From: Syngnathus acus | Taxonomy: Eukaryota; Chordata; Actinopteri; Syngnathiformes; Syngnathidae | Assembly (NCBI RefSeq): GCF_901709675.1 | Contig: NC_051087.1 | Location: forward strand, 124,001-188,000 | Direction of reading: 5' to 3' | Length of the DNA stretch: 64,000 nt | Part shown: positions 35,519 to 45,902 of the stretch, one piece after another | How positions within the stretch are numbered: the first letter of the stretch is position 1 | Layout of the letters: the number at the start of each line of letters is the position of its first letter | Made by a program: the position numbers and the translations under genes | Notes under the pieces: model-generated | The model's database searches: none | What the model saw: the letters and a program-made list of their open reading frames with translations, nothing else | Told to the model about the DNA's origin: nothing

Positions 35519-38500
35519 ATGGATGCGGACCAGACGGAAGCGGAGATTCCGCACGACGCCCTGGGCCGGCGGGTGTCTTGCGGCGACCACAGGGCCACGG
35601 TCCGCTTCGTGGGCACCGTGCCGCCCACTGCAGGTATTCATTCGTTCTCCGCCGAACCTTGGGCGGATGGGCGGACGGGCGGGCGTACTGGTTGCAAGAC
35701 ACCAGCGCGACCGTCTAAATAACCGCGTAATAAGTCAAAGTCTGCTTTATTGTCAATCTCTTCACATGCCAAGACACACAAAGAAATCGAAATTACGTTT
35801 CCTCTATCCCACGGTGACAAGACATAGTACACGATATACATACAAGTAAACAACACCAAATAAAAACAAGAAGGCACAAACAATGAATAATAAGAGTGAT
35901 GAATAAATAATAAATAAACAAATAACACAATAAATAAGAGGAGCAAAAGGGAGCAAGTGTGCACACAGCAGACAGTCAGAATAGAGCGCAAAAGTACAGG
36001 ACGCGACCGACGCAGCCGAGGGGGGAGAGAGTTCAGGATCCTAACAGCCTGGAGGATGAAGCTGTTGGTGAGTCTGGTGGTGCGGGAGGGAGCGCAGGCT
36101 CCTGTACCTCTCTCCTCCCAGAGGGCAGAAGATCAAACAAAGAGTGAGCGGGGTGACTCGCATCACTCACAATCGTGGTCGCCTTGCGGGTGAGATGGGA
36201 GGAGTAAATGTCCATCAAGGAGGGGAGTGAAGCACCAATCATCTTACCAGCCGTGTTCACTATGCGCTGCAGGGCCTTCATGTTGTAGTCAGTGCAGCTA
36301 CCACCCCAAACAGCAATACAGCTGGAGAGGACGCTCTCAATGGTGCCACGGTAAAATGTAGTCATGACGGCCGGAGGAGCACTCGCTCGCCTGAGTTTCC
36401 GCAGGAAGTACAGGCGGCGCTGGGCCTTCTTCGCCAGTGATGCGGTGTTGGTGGACCAGGAGAGATCCTCACTGATGTGCACCCCCAGGAACCTGGCGCT
36501 GCTCACTCTCTCCACCACAGCACCGTCGATGGTCAGCGGCAGGTGTCGGGTGTGACCCTTCCGGAAGTCAACAACAATCTCCTTGGTCTTGTTGACGTTC
36601 AGCAGGGAGCGGGCTCTCCCAAATAGTATTTTGGACTTGATGTCTTGACAAAAGTGGCTGCCGTGCCTTTGCGGTCAGGCGCGTGGCTGGGCGTGGAGTG
36701 GGACGATCCCGGGCGAGGGAAACACGACGGCCGCCACCGAGGCGTGCGCTACTTCACCTGCAGGTACGTCCTAGCTTACGCGCAGGCGGCCCGTGGCGGG
36801 CGTGCACCTGACTGACTGCATTGGTCGGCCTCCCGCCAGGCACCCGACGGGAGGCTCCTTCGTGCGGCCGTCTGTGGCGAGCTTTGGCGTGGACTTTGCG
36901 TCAGCGGTGCGGCGCCAGTACGCGACCGATGCGGCGGACGAGGAGATCAGCATCTCGGGAAGGACGTTGGAGTGGGCCGACGTCCGCGAGCGCAGGTGAG
37001 CGCCGGCCGGTGCCTGCCTGGCTGCGTGCGTGCGTGCGTGCGTGGCTGCCTGCCTGCGTGGCTGCCTGCCTGCGTGGCTGCCGAGCCTCGCTTTTAATAC
37101 CACGGTGGATCTTCGTGCCTGTGTTGCAGCTTGGAAAGCCTCCCCACCGTCCTCCTCCCAAACTGCCAAGTGAACGGGCCGGGAGAAGATGGGCAAGTCG
37201 TCAGAACCACACCGAGTATCTTGCGACAACGATGCAGCGGTTACGGGAATTCCCACAGACTCGCAGTCCTTCGTCTTGCGACCGTGCTTGCAGATTTCAG
37301 TTGGATTCCTTTGGTTTGAAAAGCCGCTTTGTAGTTGTTGTGCCATGCTTGTCCATGTTTGTTGTTCTTGACCATTTGTGAAGACGTGCGCTGGTTGGAC
37401 CTGAGCGCCAACCTGCTGCGCAGCTGGGACGACGTGGCCGCCATCGCTCGACAGTTGCGACATTTAGAGGCTCTTCTGCTCAGGTTGGAGTCTGCGCGGC
37501 CGCCCGCCCGCCCGCCCGCCCACCAGCCGCTCTCACTGGTCAACGGCGACCTCTTCTTGCAGCTTCAACAGACTGAGTTTGCCCTCTGACCCCGCGGCCC
37601 ACCGGCAGGCCTTTCCTAACCTCAAAGTTCTGACTCTCATCGACTGCGAGCTCACGTGGACGCAGGTAGACACCGGCGTCGGTCGCGGCCGACCGAGACG
37701 GTGACGTCTCTAAATGGACTTGTGTTCAGGTCCTACGGTGCGCCCCCATGTGGCCGAAGCTGGAGGAGCTCATCGTGGAGAACAACGACATCACGCAGTT
37801 GCAGAGGTGGCTGCCAAGCGAGACAGAGGGCGCGAGCGACCAGGCTAACGTGGGTGGTGCGCGTTTCAGGCCCGAGGGCGTCCTGCAGGGGCTCAAGTGC
37901 CTGAATGTTTCCAAAAACCCTCTGGACCAGGACAGCCTGCTGGAGCTGGGCGCTCTGCCGAGGTCAGTCAGACATCTTGGACAACTTGTCATAGCATTTC
38001 ACCGTGAAGTCGGCTTGTCCATTCTTCCGGTACACTTGTGGCACTCTCACTTGCCTTGTGGAACAGACAGATCAACTTTTGGCTGCGCATGACTCCACTT
38101 GTGTTGTTGCAGACTGGAGCACTTAATCATGACTGACACCGGGTTGTCCAAAGTTCACTTCCCGGATGCCGCGCCAGGTAGCCTCACCCGTGGCCGACCT
38201 GCCGGCTGGAGCGTTGCTGACGTGTGCCTTTCCGTCAGGAGAGGAGACGTCTGTCTTTGCGTCCCTGGAGAAGCTCAACCTGAGCAGGAACAACATCTCT
38301 GAGGTCAGAACCGCATGCACGCACGCCGGATCATCTCCGCTCGCCTTTCACGGCTAGCCCCGCGCCCTTCCTGCGACACCTTCAGTGGGGCGTGATCGAC
38401 GAGCTGTCCAAGTTGGCGTCGTTGCGTCGTCTTTGGTGTCAAGAGAACCCGTTGGCCAGCGGCGACGGCAACCCCAAGACGGCCAATCAGATGCTCATCG

Positions 38501-39592
38501 CCAAGCTGCCGCACCTCCTTGTCCTCAACGGATCCGATGTGCGTGCCATGTTTGTGTGCGCGCGCGTGCGCGAGATGCTGAGCGGACGCCGTGCTCTCAG
38601 GTGCCCCCTCAAGAGAGGAAGGGAGCGGAGTGCGACTACCTGAAGATGTTCGGGGAGGAATGGCTGCGGGCCGTGGGGCAGAGTCAACTGAGCCAGGAGT
38701 TCGCCAATCGCCATCCTCGTTACCGCAGCCTCGTTGACAGTAAGCCCCGCCCGCAAATGGTCACTCTTGGTAAGCATTCCGCTTGCCTACTGCGTCTCTC
38801 CGAGCAGTAGCTGCCTGCCAGCTGTCTTCTCTCCAACCTTGCCGTCGGGCCACCGTTGGAACTTAGCGATCCGTATTAAAAACCTTCTCGGTCGCTTTCT
38901 AGAAAAGCGTTGCTTCAAGAACAACTGCAGTTGGACTCCAAAAAGCTTCCGCCTGACCTGCAGAGCCCTCGCTCACAGACTAAGAACCTTGTGCAGGAAT
39001 TCCGCAGCCCTCTGCTCCACGGCGTTGTCAATATTGTGTGTCGTTTGTTTCAGAGTACGGCGCTCCTGACGAAGGCGAGCTGACCAAGCGCCAACCGTTT
39101 GCTCTTAAGAATCAGCTGTTGAGTAAGCCCCGCCCCAGCACGCGGCTAGATAAGGTCGCTACGCTAATGGGGCAATTTGTGTTCCTCTTCCTGTTCCACC
39201 GCAGAAATCACATTTGTGTTTGTGGACAACGCGGCGAGGATGCCGCTGGAGAAGAAGCTTCCAGGTGGGTGCCTGCCGCTCGGCCGTCAATGACGAGGAC
39301 AATTCCTATTTGAGGGTCTCAATGTTTGCGGGCAGCCTCAATGGAGGTCCAGAAGGTCAAAGGCCTGCTGTCTCGACTCCTGAAGGTTCCTGCGGTCGAC
39401 CTGCGGCTCAGCTACACCAGCGCCAAGGTGCGATGCCGGCGTGACTCTGCGTCCTTGCCGCGTCACTCACTCGTGGTGTGTTGTCGCCGTGCACAGCTTA
39501 CGGGTCCCGAGTACCGCATGGACAACGACCAGAAGACTTTGTTCTTTTATGCCGTGGAGGACGGAGACACGGTCCTCGTGCGGCGCTCGTAA
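35519..39592 (+). CDS. tbce: Tubulin-specific chaperone E
   Basis: Cytosolic cofactor that binds alpha-tubulin and, with cofactors C and D, forms the alpha/beta-tubulin heterodimer. Exons: 35519-35633, 36679-36763, 36840-36995, 37130-37215, 37384-37483, 37563-37665, 37730-37806, 37870-37962, 38113-38177, 38239-38303, 38386-38538, 38601-38739, 39054-39122, 39205-39264, 39336-39427, 39497-39592; 517 codons plus TAA (human about 527). The CAP-Gly domain is at about 10-90 ([28 protein letters not shown]). Leucine-rich repeats follow from about 130 to 340 ([42 protein letters not shown]). A ubiquitin-like domain closes the protein ([20 protein letters not shown] to GDTVLVRRS). Intron 1 holds a LINE fragment on the opposite strand. 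Confidence 0.95.
35733..36615 (-). mobile_element. 5'-truncated non-LTR retrotransposon (LINE) in tbce intron 1
   Basis: A minus-strand open frame (36518-36033) encodes the C-terminal part of a reverse transcriptase polyprotein: [60 protein letters not shown], then [15 protein letters not shown]. This is the end region typical of fish L2/Rex1-like LINEs. An A/T-rich 3' tail runs to about 35733. Most of the element is missing, so it cannot be autonomous. Confidence 0.85.
37013..37082 (+). repeat. TGCGTG and TGGCTGCCTGCC simple repeat in tbce intron 3
   Basis: GCGT units followed by repeats of GTGGCTGCCTGCCTGC. Confidence 0.8.
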
Positions 39593-39630
39593 ACACTCGT
39601 GCAGACAGCACACAGCAAGCACTCAGCCAC

Positions 39631-39656
39631 ACACACACACACACACACACACACAG
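39631..39656 (+). repeat. CA microsatellite in the tbce 3' UTR
   Basis: About 13 CA units between the stop codon and the poly(A) signal. Confidence 0.9.
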
Positions 39657-39732
39657 CTGACATGTCAAAGGCCAACTTCCGCTAGTAACATGCTATCAGG
39701 ACTTGCGATATTCTTGTTTACTGCTGTAATAC

Positions 39733-39738
39733 AATAAA
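39733..39738 (+). terminator. Poly(A) signal AATAAA of tbce
   Basis: Canonical hexamer 141 bp after the tbce stop codon. Confidence 0.75.
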
Positions 39739-40339
39739 ATCCATCTGCTATCCAAAACAACATGTCTTGACTAAAAATCCATTTGGGAATTTTTGGAGAA
39801 GAAAAACATTTTCAGCACAATATGTACAGTACTCCCAAGATGCAGCATCATTTTTTTCCCAAGCAGACCAAAGAGTTGTTAGAGACTACCAAAACCAAAA
39901 CCCAGGTGGATCATTCCCAACGCCAAAAAAAAAAAAAAAAATCTAATGACTGAGGCAGGGTCAAATTCCTTGGTCCATTTTCTCTTTCTGCAGCACACAC
40001 GCATATTAAGACGGAAAAATCAAAAGCTTCAAGTCCAAACTTTTCATTGGAAAAAAGAACAATGGCAATCAGTTCATCTGCTCTTTTCTCTGCTGGACAA
40101 AACAAAAGCGTGTACACACGCACGCAAACACACACGCACGCACGCACAATCCAGCGGTAGGAACGTTTCCCCCTCCTCAAATTTGGGCTGGAGACAAGAT
40201 GGCCGCCGCTGCCGCAAATGATGGCACTCTCCGAATGATTACAAAGTATGCCTCTGGCATGAACGCACGCTAGTCCAAATCGGAAGATCCCGACGTTGAG
40301 AAGGGGGGCGGGTGGCCTTCAAGGTATGGCCACTTCCCG

Positions 40340-43300
40340 TTACCTGCCGCTTTCCTTCAGCAGCAGACGAAAGTTGTGCAACTCGTAGATGCTGGACGAC
40401 AGCCTGCCACGCACACACGCGCACACATTACTTGCTACTTGATAACTTCTTTTAGCGGGAGACTAAGCCACAAACCAAGAGATTATTTGTCTTGTTGATG
40501 ATGTTTGAGCACGATTGTGCCCTCGCAGCGCGAGCCTACCTGGCAAAGCCGTTGATCAAGGCCACGACTTCCTGGCGAGTGAGCTGGAAGCCTTTGGAAC
40601 CGGAGCGTTCCGGCAGGTTCTTGATCTGCTTCTCCGAGAACAGGATCTTCAGGGCTGTGCCCAGGCCTTGGGTCTGCCCACATCAGAGCCGCCGGCACAC
40701 GGTCACCATTTGAAGAAAAGCGCACAATGCGCCGCGCCAAGTCGCCGCCGCCGCCGCTACGTCACGTCCGACTTTGTCTCAAACACGTTGAGTTTTCAGC
40801 TACAATTTGACTTGTCACTAATGGATTTTTTGGGTCCTTCTTTCAGGTTCTATTTTAGCTTGTGGTAGTGGGAAAAAGAAAGTTGTCAACAACCGTGTGG
40901 GTTTATCACGCTGCCAAGATCAGAATCCAAATCATCACCGATTGATTCTTTTTTCACAAGTGCGAAGCCCTGACAAACAGCGTCACGAGGTCTGGCGGCG
41001 GCGGCGTAGCGGCGCGGAAGATGACGCGCAGTGGCGCTCCAACCTGCAGTTTTCCCCACAGTCGACATTTGCTGCAGCCCACGCAATCCATGATCCGGGA
41101 AATGTTCTTGAAGTGAAGACGGAATTCCTCCTGCATGCAGGGTAGACAGCAAAAAGAAAAACCCAAAAGAGTTGAAGGAGAGAGGAGGCGGCAGCGGCGG
41201 CGGCACGCCATTGGGTGGGATTGGGAGTGAAATGCCAGGAGAAAAATTGCGTGGCAACGTAAGATGGCCGCCACCGCTGCCATCCCAATCATCCGTGTTC
41301 TTAAAGCCGCCGTGCGGTCAGGCACTCACACACGCTTGTTCGTGTTGGCGTTTCCTACCTTGAGGCTTTTGGCTTCCTTCTCATGTCCGGCAAACATGGA
41401 CTTCTCGTCAAAGTGCATGGGGAACATCCTGGGGGAGCGCAAGTGAGGAGGTGCACATAGAGCGAGCGAGCGAGCGAGCGAGCAGCCTACTTGATCTGGT
41501 TGAAGACTTGCAGGAGCAGCTCTTTGGTCTGGGTGTCCTCGTGTCCGTTCCCCGTGTACAAGTGGACCACGGAGCGCTCAAAGTAGGCCGCCACCTTGTA
41601 GAGTGCCCGTAGCTCCATCAAGTACAGGAAGTACAAGTTCTTCAGGCGCCGCGTGCCCTCGCCCTTGGTCTCCGCCCTGTCGAAACGCCAGCGGAACTCC
41701 TCCGCGTTGGGACCCCACACCGACCTGCCCCATCCCTCTGCACACACGCAATCTCCTCAATCAGTAAACGGAGCTCGAGGTGCCGTTTGCGTCTGCCGCT
41801 TCCCGGCTGGCTGAGCCAACAAGGTTCCTTCCGCAAGGGTGCGTCCTCGGACCGCTCGTATTGAAGAAATAAATAGGCGGTCAACAGCCAGGCCTACGGC
41901 GGGCGGCGGGAGTACTCGTTACCGTCCAGCAGGTACTGCGCGCACAGGTGGATGTTGATGCTGCTGTGAAGGCCCGAGATCAGGCGATAGAAAACCCGCT
42001 TCTCCAAACACAATCCTGCAGGGAGGGGGGATGGTCAGGAAATGAGCAATGAAAGGAGCAGAAAGAAAGCCGGACAATTCAATCGGCATCACAGAGAGAC
42101 CACGGCGAGACCACGGCGAGCTCAGCCAGCGAGCGAGCGAGCGAGCGCTCACCTTCCAGCCAGTCGTAGAAGCCGTCGCCTGCAACGGAAGCATCATCAG
42201 CCACACAGCCAAGCGCACAGCACCCCCGACGGCGCACCCTCCCTCTGCGCCCTACTCACCGTCGTCTCCTGAACACAAAGGTGAAGGGCGGAGCAAAGCC
42301 AAAAAGGTTAACTTGGGGCACCCACCGCCTTTTGGCAGCCGTCAAATGCCCACTCACCTCTGCTGGGGGCCAAAGGGTTGAGAGGTCGGTACACGGACCT
42401 GGGCCTGCGCACGCGACGACACACCTTGTTAGCGATGCCAACACAGACCTTCGGTCGCTAATCAGAACTAACTAACTAACTAACTCATGAATGCGCCTAC
42501 TGACTTGAAGCAGTTCTCCTCGTAAATGCTGTTCCAGACCCTCCACGCCGACGGGCCTTTGTAGCCCGTGTAACGCTCCGGGTTGAGCAGCAGGTCCACG
42601 TACTCGGCGTCTGGGGACGACTCGTCTAGAACGCGCGCAAAGGTCAGCAAAGTGGCCGCGGCGCGCCGGCCGGGGAAACGCAAGCGTGCTCACCGTCCAA
42701 CTCGCAGAAATGGTCTTGGGCGTCGTCGTGCCGCGCCCAGTCGGCAAACGCCTCTTTGCTCTGATTGCTGCACGCAGGCACGCACGCAGGCACGCACGCA
42801 GGCAGGCACGCACGCAGACACGCAGGCAGGCACGCAAGACAAGCGGCAAATGTACACATTGTGCAACTCAAAGAGTGGAACGCACAAGGCCCCGTGTACA
42901 AATACAACAAATATGTCCAACACACACAATCTAACACTTGGCACACATAAGACAACTCAAGTATGGTGTGTGTGTGCGAGCATGTCTGACCTGAGCGTGC
43001 TGTTGATGGCTCCCAGCTCTTGCGCTTGCTCACACCCGCCGCTCCCGTCACTCCCGTCGGCAGCCTGCGAATACTGAACGGGGCCATATGACGTCGCGGC
43101 AAGGTGTTAGCAGCGACGAGGTGCGCTCGCACGTTTCAGCGCCGCTGCGCTCACCTTGTTGTAATTGCCCGACTTGATGCCAGCGGGAACCTGACTCTGG
43201 AACGGCGCAAGAGGAAAAAAAACAAAAGGCTGAGCAAAAGTGTGGAAAGCTCAAGCGCGACGGTGAACTCTGACCTCCGGACAGGGCTCCACGTGGCAGT

Positions 43301-44982
43301 CTTTGATGGCGCAGTGACCGTCGTCGGGCCAGAAGGGACACGCCCGCTTGAGGTTGACCTGCGGCAGGCGAAGGGCATCAACTTTGGCTGGCGCCGAAGC
43401 GAGGCGAGGCCGGCCGGCCGGCCCTACCTTATAGTAGCGGAAGTAGTCTCGCTCCGTCAGCTTCTTGATGCGAGGGTAAAGTTTGAAGTTGTTGAAGACG
43501 TCGATGCTCTCCACATCGCAGAAACAGTCGTCCAGCACCCCCGTCAGCTGCGGCACAGCCATGTCGTGGTCACATTTTGCGACGTGGCAACTGAGCACAT
43601 AACGAGCCGGGAGGGGCCCAAACGCAAGCAAAGTACGGCCCGGGGGCTCCTTTGCGGCCCATTTTCAACGGGTCGCAGCAAATACAAAAAAGTAACGACA
43701 ACAACATTACACACGGCTACGTAGGCGAGTGGGTAAGGATGATAAACTAGGAGGCGGGTGGGTCGCGACAGCCGCGTCGCACCTTACGACCACCGCGATG
43801 AGCATGCATTTGAATAAGTGATGGGCAAACACAGGGGTGGGCAATTGCGAGGGCCAGCGTGCTGCGCAAACTGATCATTTGAATCAGGCAGGACGGCGGC
43901 CCTCGGAGACCCCGATTGCCAAGCCCTGGTTTAACACCTGCACAAAAACCCAGACGGATCAATACAACAAACACGGTAGACGGTCACACGCAAGCATATG
44001 GAAGAGCGGACGTGTCGTCGGTCGGATGCGATGCGGACAGCTGTCGGTAGCCGCGACTCCAGCTTGATGATGCAAATGAAAAGGTGCTAATTAGAGGACT
44101 CTGACCTGCGAGTGCATGAGAGCGCGGAGAGTGAAAAAAAGCAGGAAGATACAAACACATCGGAACATCCTGAACTTTTCCTCTACTTTTCTGTGTGCGC
44201 GCTGACTGACCGAGATGCCACTTGACAAAGCCCCGCCTCCTTGTCAAACTAAGCCCCGCCCCGGCCTTGTAGCCCAGCCAGTACCAGGGAGAAGCGAAGC
44301 TCCGAAGGGGCGGGGCTAGTTCAGCCTCGGCCAACCACGTTACACCACGCCGGTCTACTCGCGCGCGTCCACATGTTGAACTCAAGTACGAACACAAATA
44401 AATAACATGGGATTATTGTCTCGTGTCACTTGACGATAGAAAACGCACCAAAGACAATGACGGAAAACACTAAGCAGCAGCAGCTAACGGCCAAGACCAA
44501 TTAAATGTGACGTCCTTCCCCACTCCAATCAAAAAGTCGTTTCGTTCCTACCTTTGGAATGTCATTGCAAACAGTGACACCAAATGCAATCCCCAAGGAA
44601 GAAACGGAACTTAATTGATAACAGTGAAACGAAACACATAACGCCGCCTCGTAGCTAATTAGCGTGGCCCAAACGGTGACGTCAAAACAGACCGGGCGAA
44701 CCTTCGAGAAGGTTTAGTCTCGTCTCGTAAGCAAAGTGTGACCTTACGTTGTCCATAGACGGTTTAAAAGGTGAGTTTAGTGGGAGTTGGAGATGAATTA
44801 AAAGCAACAAAGTGGTCAATTACATGGCAAAAGCAGCTCTGCTCCTGCGGCTCCTGCGGCTGCTGCGGCTCCGTGCGCGCCTCCGTCAAGGGCTTGCTGA
44901 GCTCAAACCAGGCTAAAGCGAGATTTCCCAACAGGAAGGCCAGCAGAAGAACGCCGAACGCCTCCAAAGTCACTCTCCACAT
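40340..44982 (-). CDS. ero1b: ER oxidoreductin 1 beta
   Basis: FAD-linked thiol oxidase of the ER lumen that reoxidises protein disulfide isomerase and passes electrons to O2. Sixteen exons: 44824-44982, 43428-43547, 43275-43358, 43155-43190, 42991-43073, 42694-42767, 42505-42625, 42358-42404, 42260-42268, 42153-42179, 41923-42015, 41491-41737, 41359-41428, 41044-41130, 40540-40673, 40340-40403; 484 codons plus TAA. The signal peptide is [21 protein letters not shown]-terminal cysteines: QSCFCH, then [13 protein letters not shown] (shuttle pair) and [13 protein letters not shown]. Core: [32 protein letters not shown], and active-site [29 protein letters not shown] and the 1q42-type neighbours favour ERO1B over ERO1A, although the first-exon CFC motif recalls ERO1A. 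Exon 9 is only 9 nt long. Confidence 0.93.
42768..42840 (+). repeat. GCACGCACGCAGGCA simple repeat in ero1b intron 5
   Basis: CACGCAGG-based units abutting the acceptor of exon 6. Confidence 0.85.
43832..43928. mobile_element. Degenerate relative of the 55148-55379 MITE
   Basis: Begins CAGGGGTGGGCAATTGCG, contains CATTTGAATCAGGCAGGAC, and ends CCAAGCCCTG. These match the left end, centre and right end of the MITE in mal intron 1, with large internal deletions. Lies in ero1b intron 1. Confidence 0.65.
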
Positions 44983-45494
44983 GCCTCAGCAGCTTCTGCC
45001 AAAGGAGCCGCACAAATCCAAACTCACGCCGATGTCAAGCGGAAATCGGTTCGCTGTGCAGCAGCACGGTTAGCTTCCGCAGGCTAACAGGGCTAAGTGC
45101 GTACGCGGCGGGCGGCTCCGGCGTCCAGTTGAGAAGGGCGAGGGAGGTCGACACAGCCTGGCGCGGATACTGGCGCCGGCCGATGAGGCCCTTGTGGAAA
45201 ACAAACCTGTCGCGAAGAAAAGGGGGGGGGGGGGAAGCCCATACAACTTGGACGGCTTTCCGAATGTGACTTCTACGTTCGAGCCCAATTCAAACAAAAC
45301 AATATCAAACCTATTTCCGGTAAGACGTTTCGCAATAAAACAGTAGCCTTGTTTGGTGAGGCACTTGTGCCACCTACGTTGTAAAGCGAAAACTTTGTTT
45401 GAAAGCACAGTCGTGACTTGACAAGTCGACGAGATCACTGACGCCTCACGTTGGAGGGGCACAGGATTCAATAAAGTGGCCCTTGTGCGTTTTC

Positions 45495-45569
<75 letters not shown>

Positions 45570-45902
45570 CTTTTGTTTTGTTTTGCTTTGCTTTGCTTAG
45601 TTTTGATTGGACGTGATGTGCTCGCTGTAGATTGAAAGCTGAGTTTAACTTGAAAAGCCATGGCGGAAGTTGTCGCTCTCTGGCGAAGGTGGCTTGCGGT
45701 GCGTCGGTGATGCTGAGGAGAAGGAGCGAGAGAGCGAGCGAGCGAGCCGAGGAGCGGGAGGACAGAGCGCATCTTCGGCCGCCGCCGCCGCCGCCGCTCG
45801 CCTCCTCCCTGCCGGCCAGGCGTCCGGTGTCTCGTTCGCCTCCCCGGCCAGACCTCGCCCGTTGCCCAGTGACGAGCTGCTCCCTCCGCGGAAGCCGTCA
45901 AG
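44983..45902. promoter_or_regulatory. Probable shared 5' region of ero1b and gtpbp2
   Basis: Divergent start codons are 920 bp apart. The interval holds a long GT microsatellite (45496-45568) and a GC-rich block (45700-45900) next to gtpbp2. I searched by eye for an ER-stress element (CCAAT-N9-CCACG) and did not find one. Inferred from layout. Confidence 0.45.
45496..45568 (+). repeat. GT microsatellite, about 36 units
   Basis: Uninterrupted GT run between ero1b and gtpbp2. Confidence 0.97.

Noticed and set aside
36033-36518. A 161-codon gene within tbce
   Set aside because: It is the reverse-transcriptase end of a truncated LINE on the opposite strand in intron 1, not a host gene.
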